A stretch of DNA of 64,000 bases. It comes from Mycolicibacterium fluoranthenivorans (GTDB lineage Bacteria; Actinomycetota; Actinomycetes; Mycobacteriales; Mycobacteriaceae). Positions 1 through 8,077 of the stretch are shown here, one piece after another. The notes beneath the pieces are model-generated. The model did not search any database, was not told where the DNA came from, and saw nothing but the letters and a program-made list of their open reading frames with translations. How positions within the stretch are numbered: the first letter of the stretch is position 1; the number at the start of each line of letters is the position of its first letter. The position numbers and the translations under genes were made by a program. The stretch spans positions 3,596,001 through 3,660,000 of the forward strand of contig NZ_JAANOW010000001.1 of the NCBI RefSeq assembly GCF_011758805.1. The letters run 5' to 3'.

Positions 1-165
1 ATCGCCTACACCGCGGCCGCGGCGGGCAGCATCCTGACGTTGCAACTGGTCGGGTCGGCCACCCAGTACGAGAATCTCACCCAGTTCGGTGTCATCCACG
101 TCTCCGGGATGACGCTCACCCTGCCCACCGTCGGCGCGGGGGTGGATACGTCGGCCGCTGTCTAG
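1..165 (+). CDS. C-terminal end of an unrecognised protein (partial)
   Basis: The reading frame is open from the window edge to a TAG at 163-165, giving the last 54 residues of a protein that starts outside the window. The segment begins with an Ala-rich hydrophobic stretch and ends in a Thr/Val/Gly-rich tail. I do not recognise a family. Its stop overlaps the stop of the convergent gene on the minus strand by two bases, which supports both ends being real. Confidence 0.5.
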   Translation: MAYTAAAAGSILTLQLVGSATQYENLTQFGVIHVSGMTLTLPTVGAGVDTSAAV

Positions 166-338
166 CGCGCCACCTGGAGCGGGCTCTGCGCGAGGTCCTC
201 AGCCTCGACGGGGACCATCTGTTCGGTTCCCGCTGTGGTCACGTGGCATGCCGCGCATTCGCGACCCAACGTGACCTTGCGTATCCGCCGGTCCGGAAAC
301 AGTCGGTGGAAGCAGGCGAAGCAGATCTTCTGGGTCAT
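162..338 (-). CDS. small four-Cys putative zinc-ribbon protein (58 aa)
   Basis: A 58-residue protein with a CFAC motif near residue 6 and a CAAC motif near residue 28, a CxxC...CxxC arrangement typical of small zinc ribbons. The ATG at 338 is preceded by GGGAGA on the minus strand; the open frame runs further upstream but would overlap the RbpA-like gene, so the short start is preferred. The gene lies 29 bp downstream of that gene in the same direction, so the two are probably co-transcribed. Zinc binding and any link to RNA polymerase are inference; no function is recognised. Confidence 0.6.
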   Translation of the reverse strand: MTQKICFACFHRLFPDRRIRKVTLGRECAACHVTTAGTEQMVPVEAEDLAQSPLQVAR

Positions 339-367
339 CAGCTGGGTCTCCCGGTCGCGCAACCGAG

Positions 368-706
368 TCAGCGGCCGCGACGGAGTGAGTCGATGAGCTT
401 CAGCCGCTCCTTGAACAGGATCTCGAGCTCCTCTATCGAGCGGCGCTCCAGCACCATGTCCCAGTGGGTGCGCACCGGCCTGCCCTTTTTCGGCGCGGGT
501 GCCTCGCCGTTGAGCAGGAGGCCCTCCATCCCGTTTCGGCACGCCCAGGTCGCGGGAATCTCGGCATCGCTGGCGAACGGTACGTCGAACTCCTTGCCGT
601 TCGCCGTGCGGTAGCGCGCCACCTGGCGCGGCGGAAGATCGAGATTTCGGTCGGTCTCGTAGCTGATGGCGCCGAGGCGCGTGCCTTTCAGGCGACGGTC
701 GACCAT
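368..706 (-). CDS. rbpA: RbpA-family RNA polymerase-binding protein
   Basis: RbpA binds the RNA polymerase beta' and sigma subunits and stabilises promoter open complexes in Actinobacteria. This 112-residue protein shows the family blocks in order: an N-terminal RLGAISYETDRN segment, the core domain with PRQVARYRT and DDAEIP-like sequence, a basic linker (PKKGRP), and the C-terminal sigma-interaction helix with RTHWDM and ERRSIEELE. It matches M. tuberculosis RbpA throughout but differs at many positions, whereas the essential mycobacterial copy is very conserved, so a second stress-type paralogue is likely. It starts at ATG 706. The small Cys-rich gene follows 29 bp downstream. Confidence 0.88.
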   Translation of the reverse strand: MVDRRLKGTRLGAISYETDRNLDLPPRQVARYRTANGKEFDVPFASDAEIPATWACRNGMEGLLLNGEAPAPKKGRPVRTHWDMVLERRSIEELEILFKERLKLIDSLRRGR

Positions 707-1042
707 GGTCAGCGACCGATGACGATGGGCGGTGAGGTAATCAGTTCGAATTGCACAGCAGGCCTCTTGGGGTGCGGAGGGGGTGTTCGGCGGGAACCGC
801 TACGCACCTATGACGCACTGTTTGCCTGATATGCCCGTTGACCGGAGGTTCTCCTGCCAGTCTAGCGCAGCACCGCCCGTACAGCCGGGACTGCGCGAAT
901 TACCCACGCGGTGGTCACAATCGGCTGTCACGTCATCGCACAACGCAGCGATTCACGTCGCCAACATCGGACTCTTCGGCGCGCCGGACCGGCGTCGGAC
1001 GGCATTGGGCGAGATGATACGGATGTGGCTATTGATGCGAAT
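707..1042. other. intergenic region between divergent genes
   Basis: This 336-bp stretch separates the divergently transcribed RbpA-like gene and the membrane-protein gene. It must carry both promoters, but I see no clear -35/-10 pair, operator or terminator. Overlapping open frames here look like shadows. Confidence 0.4.
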
Positions 1043-1756
1043 GTGACGAACGACGTGCCGACGCCTCAGTCGTCTGACGACCAGACGGCCGAGGTGGCTT
1101 CCAGTCCGCAGCCGCAGCAGCGGGCCTGGTCGATGCCCAAGCCTCCGGTGACCCGTGGACAGGCGGACGCGGTGGGACGGATTGCGCGCAGTGGCGCAAA
1201 GTCCGTCATCACGCTCATCGCCGACATCGCTCGATACGGCGGCCGTCTCGCGCGCCGGCTGGCCCGTGCCATCGAGACAGTCCCGCCGGCGCTGCGCGTC
1301 CTGGGCCTGGTCGGCGTACTCACGCTCCTCGGCATGGTCGGCGCGATCACGCTGCACGATTCGCTCGGCCTGGCCTGCATCGTCGTGGTGGTGCCAGTGT
1401 GCTCGATCACCCTCGGTGCGCTCGGCCACCGCTGGTACGCCGAACAGCGCGCAGAGGGCGTGCAAAGCCCGGCAGCGAAAGCCTCGGCCGCGGATCTGCA
1501 GCGATCGGTCGAGTACGTCGACCACAAGCTCACCGTCGCACTCAACGCCTTCGGCGCAGAACGTCATCAGCACGCGATGATCGCGCTCTTCCAGGCCAAG
1601 ACGGCGGTGGAACTCACCCTCGGAACCGAGCAGGACACCGCGAACCATATCGACGCGCTGTTGGCGGTGGACGACCACAACGCCCGACCGCGGATTCGCG
1701 CGGGCGCGACCGCGAAATCGTTGTTGCGGGAGAACACTTCGCTGGCGGCGTCGTGA
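1043..1756 (+). CDS. membrane-anchored protein of unknown function
   Basis: With the GTG at 1043 the product is 237 residues. It has a polar N-terminus rich in Gln, Pro and Asp (about residues 1-35), a basic stretch with several Arg, and two closely spaced hydrophobic segments around residues 85-125. A soluble C-terminal part of about 110 residues is probably helical. The frame is open upstream to 911, but the added residues look non-coding. The stop overlaps the start of the next gene as GTGA, so the two are translationally coupled. The pair may form a membrane anchor plus a partner domain; I do not recognise the family. Confidence 0.6.
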   Translation: MTNDVPTPQSSDDQTAEVASSPQPQQRAWSMPKPPVTRGQADAVGRIARSGAKSVITLIADIARYGGRLARRLARAIETVPPALRVLGLVGVLTLLGMVGAITLHDSLGLACIVVVVPVCSITLGALGHRWYAEQRAEGVQSPAAKASAADLQRSVEYVDHKLTVALNAFGAERHQHAMIALFQAKTAVELTLGTEQDTANHIDALLAVDDHNARPRIRAGATAKSLLRENTSLAAS

Positions 1757-2145
1757 ACGACGACACCATCTCCGGCCACGTCGCGCTCGTCGAGGACGAC
1801 TACACCCTGGTCATCAATCGCGGTGCGCAAGCCGGCGTGACCGCGGGCATGATCTTCGCGGTGCACTCGGAGTCGGTCCAGATGATCACCGATCCTGAAT
1901 CCGGCCGGGAATTGGGCAGGCTCACTCACGAGAAGCTTCGGGTGCGTGTGTTCGACGTGCATCCGTTGTTCTGCCGCGCACACACTTTCGCCCGCACCGA
2001 CGACTTCTACGGCCTGTTCCAGGCGACTGCCGTGGTGACCGTCGACGTCGGCGACAGTGTTGAATCGGTGCGCAGCGTTGAATCGGTGCGCAGCGTCGAA
2101 TCGGTGCGCAGCGACGCGGTGACCCGCCAGGCGACGTCCGGGTAG
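1753..2145 (+). CDS. small protein with FlgT_C-like domain and VESVRS repeats
   Basis: A 130-residue product starting at GTG 1753, four bases inside the preceding gene. Residues about 15-80 contain a pattern of the type INRGAQAGVTAGMIF followed by DPESGRELG, which resembles the C-terminal domain of FlgT/CsgG-related proteins (an SH3-like beta fold with 'GxxxGV..G..F.V' and 'dp.tG..lG'). The C-terminus carries three consecutive VESVRS hexapeptides. There is no signal peptide. The tight overlap suggests it works with the upstream membrane protein. The fold assignment is by motif only. Confidence 0.6.
   Translation: MNDDTISGHVALVEDDYTLVINRGAQAGVTAGMIFAVHSESVQMITDPESGRELGRLTHEKLRVRVFDVHPLFCRAHTFARTDDFYGLFQATAVVTVDVGDSVESVRSVESVRSVESVRSDAVTRQATSG
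2059..2112 (+). repeat. three tandem 18-bp repeats encoding VESVRS
   Basis: Three head-to-tail copies of an 18-bp unit lie at 2059-2076, 2077-2094 and 2095-2112. The third differs by one synonymous base. The unit length is a multiple of three, so copy-number change would keep the frame of the enclosing gene. Confidence 0.9.
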
Positions 2146-2150
2146 CGGGC

Positions 2151-2777
2151 GTGGCCGCGGCTCGGTGGCCGGGACCGGCCTTGGTCCTTGCGGGCGCTGG
2201 ATTCCTGATCATCGAGGCTCTCGCGGCAACCGCATCGATGTCACTCGGATACTCCTACGCCCGCAACTACATCAGCCAACTCCAGCTGGCGCCGTACCCA
2301 TACGGCGCGGCCATGAGCGCCGCGTTCGTACTGAACGGTGTGTTGACGGTGGCCGCGGCGGTCGCGTTGCGGCAGCGTCAGCCGCCGGGAGCGGGGCGGG
2401 GCGTGCTGTTGGCCCTGGCGCTGACCTACGGTTTCGGGATTGTGCTGGCGGGGATCTTTCGGGGAGACGTCGCGCCGCAGGTGCACAGCATCGGTGCCGG
2501 CTTGTGCATTCTCGCCGGCAACCTCGCCCTACTCACGGCGGCCTGGTTGCTGCACCGACGGGGACGCACCACGGTCGCCATCGCGCTGGGGTTGCTCGGG
2601 TTGCTCGGATTGACCGGAACCGTCCTCATGCTCACCGCCACCCTCCCCGATCACGCCGGGGTGGTGGAGCGCATCGCGGTCTACCCGAACCTCCTCGGCC
2701 AGGTCGCCCTCGGGATCGGCGCGATGCTCAGTCGAGACAGATTGATGCACAAGGACATTCCCCACACCAGCCGTTAG
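2151..2777 (+). CDS. DUF998-type integral membrane protein
   Basis: A 208-residue protein with about six hydrophobic segments. The family signature is visible: an N-terminal membrane segment, then LGYSYARNYISQL near residue 32, a conserved GxFRGD-type motif near residue 100 followed by a His (VHSIGAG), and further membrane helices. It starts at GTG 2151, five bases after the previous stop, so it probably belongs to the same transcript. DUF998 proteins are membrane proteins of unknown function. The assignment is by overall pattern. Confidence 0.75.
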   Translation: MAAARWPGPALVLAGAGFLIIEALAATASMSLGYSYARNYISQLQLAPYPYGAAMSAAFVLNGVLTVAAAVALRQRQPPGAGRGVLLALALTYGFGIVLAGIFRGDVAPQVHSIGAGLCILAGNLALLTAAWLLHRRGRTTVAIALGLLGLLGLTGTVLMLTATLPDHAGVVERIAVYPNLLGQVALGIGAMLSRDRLMHKDIPHTSR

Positions 2778-2780
2778 AAG

Positions 2781-2811
2781 TTGACATCGGTCGTCGAACA
2801 TGTGTTCTAAT
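2781..2811 (+). promoter_or_regulatory. putative sigma-A-type promoter with embedded LexA (SOS) box
   Basis: TTGACA at 2781-2786 is followed after 18-19 bp by TTCTAA/TCTAAT at 2805-2811, a plausible housekeeping promoter. Between and overlapping these elements lies TCGAAC-ATGT-GTTCTA at 2794-2809, one mismatch from the mycobacterial SOS box TCGAAC(N4)GTTCGA. A repressor bound there would block the promoter, so the following gene is a candidate LexA target. Confidence 0.6.
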
Positions 2812-2862
2812 GGCTGTCACGCCCGCCTCGTTTCACGGGCCCATGCCCAGAAGGAGTTCGCC

Positions 2863-3291
2863 GTGACGACGACCATAGCCGCCCCCGACGCAGAGCTGCA
2901 GGCTGCCGACTTCTCCCCGGCCGCCCCCGCCGACAGCAGCGCCCCCGCGAGCGCACCCGCCGCACCCCCGGCTCCGCTCGCCGAAAGGCCAAAGGCCGCA
3001 GCCAAGAAGACGGCCGGGAAAAGGACGAAGACCCTCGAGCTGACCCTCACGGTCACCGGCACCGCCGACGGGGAATGGCGTGCCGAACTCAAGCAGGGCG
3101 CCACCTATCTGGCCCGTGATCTCACGGTGGCGGCCGCCGCCGTTTCCCGCGCGGCCAAGGAACTGCACGAGGATCTCGCCACCCCGATCGATGAGGTGAT
3201 CGAGGCGGCGCGCTCCCAACAGGCAGCCCGGGTCGCCACCCTCGAAGCCGAACTGGAAGCCGCCCGTAAGGCGCTGGCCGAACTGGTCTGA
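2863..3291 (+). CDS. Ala/Lys-rich N-tail protein, DUF6319-like, candidate SOS gene
   Basis: The GTG at 2863 is preceded by AAGGAG at 2851-2856, giving a 142-residue protein; the longer frame from 2800 begins inside the SOS box and is rejected. The first 60 residues are an Ala/Pro-rich disordered tail followed by a Lys/Arg patch with KAAAKKTAGKR. The remainder resembles a compact domain with a beta-hairpin (LTLTVTGTADGEWRAEL) and two helices ending in an Ala/Leu/Glu coiled coil. Mycobacterial proteins of this architecture are grouped, as I remember it, as DUF6319. The basic tail suggests nucleic-acid binding, which is inference. Confidence 0.65.
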   Translation: MTTTIAAPDAELQAADFSPAAPADSSAPASAPAAPPAPLAERPKAAAKKTAGKRTKTLELTLTVTGTADGEWRAELKQGATYLARDLTVAAAAVSRAAKELHEDLATPIDEVIEAARSQQAARVATLEAELEAARKALAELV

Positions 3292-3712
3292 ACCGGGGCG
3301 AACCGTCCACCCGATCGGTCGTCTGATTGCGTGTGCCGTAGCGGGTTTCAAGACACCGGGCCACAGACAAACGTGCCTCTATGACCGTGCGACCCGCGAA
3401 GGCATACAAACTCGCGCCAGCGCGGCCTGCGACGCACTGGCCGCCCGAGTTCGCGTCCGGGAACTTCGACACCGCCAATCCGGACCGCGAAGTTCCGACA
3501 CGCACCCGTCGATATCCAGCACGAGGCGACACCATGCCCCGCAGCAAAACTCCATTTGGGCAAATTTGCTTGCGCGTCAGGCATACGATGCCACCGGCAT
3601 ACAGCGTCCATATCACGACACATGGCTACCTCTGTCTAGCGCAGCTACATGAAATGGTCGATAACACAGTAACTTCCAAGGTCGACGCCAGATTGAGTTG
3701 GTACCGTTGGGC
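3292..3712. other. intergenic region, relatively AT-rich in its second half
   Basis: About 420 bp without a convincing gene. The second half (about 3540-3690) is noticeably richer in A and T than the surroundings and may hold the promoter of the glycosyltransferase gene. No repeat, tRNA or DosR-type box was seen. Open frames crossing it have no family resemblance. Confidence 0.4.
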
Positions 3713-4660
3713 ATGGCTTCATGGGGACGGGTCTGGCGGCGACCGCCAGTCGGTGACATCGACGTGGCGACCGAGCCGCGGCGTTCGGCAACGCAGCCCG
3801 CGCACGATGCGACACCGCACAAGGCGGCCACCCGAAACACCGGCACCAACCCGCAGGGTCCATTCACCTTCTGCGCAACGCTCACCGAACTGGCCGCAGA
3901 ACACGTCCGGTTGCGTCGCGCCAATCACACGTCGACGGCCGGCATCCTCGGGAACGCAGACGCCAACGTGTCACTGACCAGCTACGGAAAACGTATCGAC
4001 TCGGTATGGAAGACCATCGAGTCCATCGGGGCCGGCGAGGTCAAACCTCGTCGTGTCATCCTGTGGCTTGACGACCCGGCCGCCATGGCGGATCTGCCGC
4101 CATCCCTGAGACGGCTTCAGGCCCGTGGGCTGGAGATTCGCAGCTGCCCCGATTACGGCCCGCACAAGAAGTACTTTCCCTACGTCAACGAGATCCTGCC
4201 GGAGCAGCCGGACCAGACGCTGGTCACCGCCGACGATGATGTCCTGTACCCGGCGAATTGGCTGAAAGATCTTCTGAACGTGCATGACCCGCGCGAAGTT
4301 ACGGCTTTCCGGGCGCGGGTCCGCAGCGACGGCCCGTACCGCACATGGCCACTGTGCACCACCACCGAAGCCTCCGACACCGTGTTCGCAACCGGCACTT
4401 CCGGCGTCGCGTACCCGCCGGCAGTGCTTCACACCTTGCAGGATCGCGGCGACGAATTTCTCCGAGTGTGCCCACGGGCCGACGACTTCTGGCTGCACTA
4501 CGCCACCGTTGCCGCCGGCATCCAGATTCGGCAGGTTCGCGACACCGCCGCGTTGTGGTGGTCGACGCCGATCGCACTGAATCGCGGGCTGTGGGACGGC
4601 ACCGGGGCCGCGAACGACGCCATCGCCGACGAGACGCGTCGGTACTGGCTGGCGGCCTGA
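3713..4660 (+). CDS. putative glycosyltransferase (GT-A type fold)
   Basis: The ATG at 3713 gives about 315 residues. After a poorly conserved N-terminal 80 residues comes the pattern VSLTSYGKRI...VWKTIESI, then RVILWLDD, and a TADDDVLYP motif that fits the metal/nucleotide-sugar-binding DxD of GT-A enzymes. A later DDFW segment could hold the catalytic acid. Related proteins act in polysaccharide or cell-surface glycan synthesis; donor and acceptor cannot be read from the sequence. No transmembrane segment is seen. The gene stands alone, converging on the two-component system. Confidence 0.65.
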   Translation: MASWGRVWRRPPVGDIDVATEPRRSATQPAHDATPHKAATRNTGTNPQGPFTFCATLTELAAEHVRLRRANHTSTAGILGNADANVSLTSYGKRIDSVWKTIESIGAGEVKPRRVILWLDDPAAMADLPPSLRRLQARGLEIRSCPDYGPHKKYFPYVNEILPEQPDQTLVTADDDVLYPANWLKDLLNVHDPREVTAFRARVRSDGPYRTWPLCTTTEASDTVFATGTSGVAYPPAVLHTLQDRGDEFLRVCPRADDFWLHYATVAAGIQIRQVRDTAALWWSTPIALNRGLWDGTGAANDAIADETRRYWLAA

Positions 4661-4681
4661 GCTTCGGCGGCCAGGATCCGG

Positions 4682-5905
4682 TCACTGCCCGCGCTCTGAC
4701 CGTATGTCCGCAGCGGGTATGGACAGCGTGAAAGTGGCTCCGCCACCAGGGGTTTGCGCGACGCTGATCTCACCACGGTGCGCATGGGCGATCTCCCGCA
4801 CGAGTGCCAAACCGATACCGTAGCGGCGCGGGCCACCGGTCATGGTGTGCGCGTGGCCGTGGGAGAATCTGTCGAACAAGGTGTCCATCGCGGCACGGTC
4901 CACTCCGACTCCGTCATCCTGCACATCGATGACGGCACGATCGCCGTGACGACCGACCCGTAGCGTGATGGTGCCACCCGGGTGCTGGTGGGCCAGTGCG
5001 TTATCGACAAGTGCCGATATCGCCCGGCGCAGTGCGGATGTCGATCCCAGGACGACACAGCTCTGCCCGTCATCGGTGCCGTCTTCGACAACCAACCGCA
5101 CCCCCGCCGCTTCGACGTGCTGCGCCATGCTGGCGTGCACGGCATCGGCCAGCCCCGCGAGGTCGATTCGATCGCGGGGCGCGGCGCCCACCGTCATCGA
5201 CGCCGAGGCGAGCAGGTCTTCTATCACCGCACCGAGAGCGCGGGTGTCAGAGGCAAGAGCCTCGATCTGATCTTTGGCGGCGTGGGCGTCCCCGTCGTCG
5301 AACTGGCGAGCGAGCATCTGCACCCGGGTGTGCAGCACCGTCAGCGGCGCACGCAGTTCGTGTGAGGCATCGGCGACGAATCTGCGTTGCAAGGCCAGGG
5401 CTTCGGTCAGCGGCCGGATGGACCGCCGGGTGAGCAGGACCACGACCGCCACGGACACCGCGATTCCCGCGAGCTCGGCGATGGCCAGCGACAGCAGCAA
5501 CCGACTTCGACTGGCCTCGTACGGACGCAGATCGATCAATGCGACCACTCGGCCCTCTGGTCTGTCCGCCACCAACCCGCGGTAGCGCGTGCCACCGATC
5601 TCCGTGTCGAACGCCCCCGGGGGTCTGGCCAGCAACTCCGCCACGGGCAGGCCATCGGAGCTGGCCTCTTCCTTGCCGGTGCGATCACGCAGTACCAGCA
5701 TCATCCCGGTCGGCGGATCGGTGGCATCGTCAGCGGTCGCGGCGACGTTGCTCAGCTGCGAGGTGATCTGCTGGCTCTGAACCCGGGCGTCGACGAAGAA
5801 CACCGCGGCTCCGACGATCAGCAGGACCAGGGTCAGGGCGAGCGAGGCCTGTAACGCCGCGACCCGCCCGGCGCGCCGGACGACTGTCAGGTCACCGTCC
5901 GACAT
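4682..5905 (-). CDS. sensor histidine kinase (HisKA/HATPase)
   Basis: A 407-residue membrane kinase. Transmembrane segments lie at about residues 17-38 and 135-158 and flank an extracytoplasmic domain of about 95 residues. The phosphoacceptor His is H182 in FVADASHELRAPLT, followed by N (LVDNALAHQ), G1 (DVQDDGVGVD), F (FDRFSHG) and G2 (GIGLALVREI) boxes. The ATG at 5905 overlaps the TGA of the response regulator gene by one base, so the pair is translationally coupled. The ligand sensed is unknown. Confidence 0.9.
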   Translation of the reverse strand: MSDGDLTVVRRAGRVAALQASLALTLVLLIVGAAVFFVDARVQSQQITSQLSNVAATADDATDPPTGMMLVLRDRTGKEEASSDGLPVAELLARPPGAFDTEIGGTRYRGLVADRPEGRVVALIDLRPYEASRSRLLLSLAIAELAGIAVSVAVVVLLTRRSIRPLTEALALQRRFVADASHELRAPLTVLHTRVQMLARQFDDGDAHAAKDQIEALASDTRALGAVIEDLLASASMTVGAAPRDRIDLAGLADAVHASMAQHVEAAGVRLVVEDGTDDGQSCVVLGSTSALRRAISALVDNALAHQHPGGTITLRVGRHGDRAVIDVQDDGVGVDRAAMDTLFDRFSHGHAHTMTGGPRRYGIGLALVREIAHAHRGEISVAQTPGGGATFTLSIPAADIRSERGQ

Positions 5906-6582
5906 CAGCCCGGCCCGAGCCGATAGCCGATTCCGTGCACCGTCTGCACCACTCCCCTGCCGAGTTTGCGACGCAGATAGTGCACATAGGTGTCGACCAC
6001 GCCCGCGGAATCGGCACCCTCGAAGGCGATCTCCAGCAGTTGACGGCGGGTGAAGACTCTCTTGGGCGCACTCATCAACGTGGCCAACAGTGTCATCTCT
6101 CGTTCGGAGAGTTCGACCACGCGATTGCCGACGGCGCTGCCACTGACCGTCCGAGTGATCCGGTCCAGGCACAACCCCCCGGCACGCAGCGTGGAACCCC
6201 CGTCCGGGCGCCTGACGAGGGCACGAACCCTGGCGAGCAACTCAGGTATTTCGAACGGCTTCACCAGATAGTCCTGCGCGCCGGCGTCGAGCCCGTCGAC
6301 GCGGTCGGCGACCGATCCCCGTGCCGTGAGAAGCAAAGCGGGAGTGGCGATGCCGCGGGACCGGAGCAGCGCGACGAGGTCCGATCCGTCCATCACCGGA
6401 AGTCCACGATCGATGATCATCGCGTCGTAGCTACCGGTGAGACCGCTGTGCAGACCTTGTTGCCCGTCCGCGGCGACGTCGACCTGATAGCCCTCATCGA
6501 CGAAGAGGTCGGTGAGCAACCTGCTCAAGGCCGGGTCATCCTCGACAACGAGCAGCAGCGGTGCTGATTGTCCGTCGCTCAC
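5905..6582 (-). CDS. OmpR/PhoB-family response regulator
   Basis: A 225-residue regulator that partners the kinase encoded downstream. The receiver domain has the acidic pair in VVEDDP, the phosphoacceptor D58 (MIIDRGLP) and the conserved Lys in LVKPFE. The C-terminal winged helix (about residues 125-225) carries LSEREMTLLATLM and the recognition region DTYVHYLRRKLG. The GTG at 6582 gives the normal family length; the frame extends to 6696 but the added residues look non-coding. The divergent redox operon begins 62 bp away and could be a target, which is inference. Confidence 0.9.
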   Translation of the reverse strand: MSDGQSAPLLLVVEDDPALSRLLTDLFVDEGYQVDVAADGQQGLHSGLTGSYDAMIIDRGLPVMDGSDLVALLRSRGIATPALLLTARGSVADRVDGLDAGAQDYLVKPFEIPELLARVRALVRRPDGGSTLRAGGLCLDRITRTVSGSAVGNRVVELSEREMTLLATLMSAPKRVFTRRQLLEIAFEGADSAGVVDTYVHYLRRKLGRGVVQTVHGIGYRLGPG

Positions 6583-6644
6583 CCAGACAGCGTCCCATGC
6601 CGGTTCTTGGAAGGTTCGAAGAATCCGGTGCCAGCATTCGACGC

Positions 6645-7130
6645 ATGAACTCACCTCGATCGGGCTTCCACCGCGCCACCGCGGCGTCGTGGGCATTGGT
6701 GGGTCTCGGTGTCGCCGGGGTCGCCGGGGCTTCGTCCCTGGCTTACGCGGATACCTTCACACCTGCGGCGGAAGCCCCCATCGAGGTCGCGGTTCCCGTC
6801 GCTCCCGAGGACGTCGGGCCCCCGACTGGCCCGGATCTCCCTGCGGCGCCCGACATCGTGACCACACCGGTCGACCCGACACCGGCGCCCGTCGCAGTCC
6901 CGACGGAGCCCACCCCGACTCAGATACCGACGCCGGTCACCACCGACGCGCCGGTCCCGCAGTACACCCCGCAACAGACCTACGAACAGGCACCCGCGTA
7001 CGACACCCGACAAACACGAGTTCCCGCGCCCACCAAGACCGCCCCGCCGACCACGCGGCACGTGAAACCGCCGACGACGGTGAATTCCCCGAACTACTCA
7101 CCCCATGTCACGATCTCGCGCGGCTCATGA
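6645..7130 (+). CDS. exported Pro/Thr-rich low-complexity protein
   Basis: From ATG 6645 the product has 161 residues. Residues about 1-33 form a signal peptide: basic start, hydrophobic core (ALVGLGVAGVAGASS) and an AYA-D type cleavage site. The mature part is a Pro/Thr/Val/Ala-rich chain with no folded domain and no Cys. The stop codon overlaps the apbE start as ATGA, so it is the first gene of a five-gene operon. It may be a wall-spanning or scaffold component. It has no flavinylation motif of the type [ST]GA[ST], so it is not an obvious ApbE substrate. Confidence 0.75.
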   Translation: MNSPRSGFHRATAASWALVGLGVAGVAGASSLAYADTFTPAAEAPIEVAVPVAPEDVGPPTGPDLPAAPDIVTTPVDPTPAPVAVPTEPTPTQIPTPVTTDAPVPQYTPQQTYEQAPAYDTRQTRVPAPTKTAPPTTRHVKPPTTVNSPNYSPHVTISRGS

Positions 7131-8077
7131 CCATCACGCAGCAGCGACACCTCGAGTCCGCCTGTGCCACCGCCGAAGTGCACTGGCGGCGGTGGACAGT
7201 GGACATGCAGGTCATCGTCACGGACCCAGGCTGCCTTGCCGAGGCACGCCTGACCGTCGATACCGAACTCGACGCCGTCGAAGCTGCCGCCTCCAGGTTT
7301 CGAGCCGACTCCGAAATCAGTGCGCTGGCAGCCTCATCGGGGCAGCCGACGGAGGTCAGCGAGTTGCTCGCGGAGATGCTGGGAGCCGCCCTGCAGGCAG
7401 CACGGCACACCGACGGGGATGTCGACCCGACCATCGGCGCCGCAGTGATCGCGCTCGGCGATGACCGCGATGACATCGCGCTCGATTCGCCGGTACCGCT
7501 GGCAACGTCGGTCACGCGGCCGGCGACATGGTCGATGGTCCACATCGACCATCGCACGGTCACGGTGCCCGCGGGCGTCGTGCTCGATCTCGGCGCCACG
7601 GCCAAGGCCCTGGCCGCGGATCGCTGCGCCGCGCGGGTCCACGCTGCCACCGGCTCCGGCGTGCTGATCAACCTCGGCGGCGACATCGCCACCGCAGGAT
7701 CGGCACCCGAAGGCGGTTGGCCGGTGCTGGTTCACGACGGCGATGACGAGCCGGCGTCGTTGGTGGCCCTGTGTTCGGGTGCAGCCATGGCCACCTCGAG
7801 TACGGTGCGCCGCACATGGCGCCGCGGTGGGCAGCGGCTGCATCACATCCTGGACCCGCGGACCGGCGCGTCCGCGGATCCGGTGTGGCGAACGGTCACC
7901 GTGACCGCCGCCAGCTGTCTGGCCGCCAATACCGTCAGCACGGCCGCGATCATCCGCGGCCGACGCGCACCGGACTGGATTCGCCACCAGAGCATTGCCG
8001 CACGGCTGGTGGACTGCGACGGGATCGTGCACACCCTCGGCGGGTGGCCTGATGACGCTATGTGCAGGCCCCGATGA
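7127..8077 (+). CDS. ApbE-family FMN transferase
   Basis: ApbE enzymes attach FMN from FAD to a Ser/Thr of a target redox protein, using Mg2+. The 316-residue product shows the family landmarks: DLGATAKALAADR (cf. DLGGIAKG), INLGGDIATAG, HHILDPRTG, and a C-terminal VTVTAASCLAANTVST segment for metal/FAD binding. No signal peptide or lipobox is visible, so it is probably cytoplasmic in this form. It starts at ATG 7127 and overlaps both neighbours as ATGA. No protein in the operon shows a clear flavinylation motif, so the target is unknown. Confidence 0.88.
   Translation: MTITQQRHLESACATAEVHWRRWTVDMQVIVTDPGCLAEARLTVDTELDAVEAAASRFRADSEISALAASSGQPTEVSELLAEMLGAALQAARHTDGDVDPTIGAAVIALGDDRDDIALDSPVPLATSVTRPATWSMVHIDHRTVTVPAGVVLDLGATAKALAADRCAARVHAATGSGVLINLGGDIATAGSAPEGGWPVLVHDGDDEPASLVALCSGAAMATSSTVRRTWRRGGQRLHHILDPRTGASADPVWRTVTVTAASCLAANTVSTAAIIRGRRAPDWIRHQSIAARLVDCDGIVHTLGGWPDDAMCRPR

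Noticed and set aside
2800..2862. Upstream extension of the DUF6319-like gene starting at ATG 2800
   Set aside because: The start lies inside the SOS box and promoter; GTG 2863 has a proper AAGGAG.
3381..3977. 198-residue plus-strand frame over the glycosyltransferase start
   Set aside because: Composition is Arg/Pro/Thr-rich shadow-like and it overlaps the better glycosyltransferase frame.
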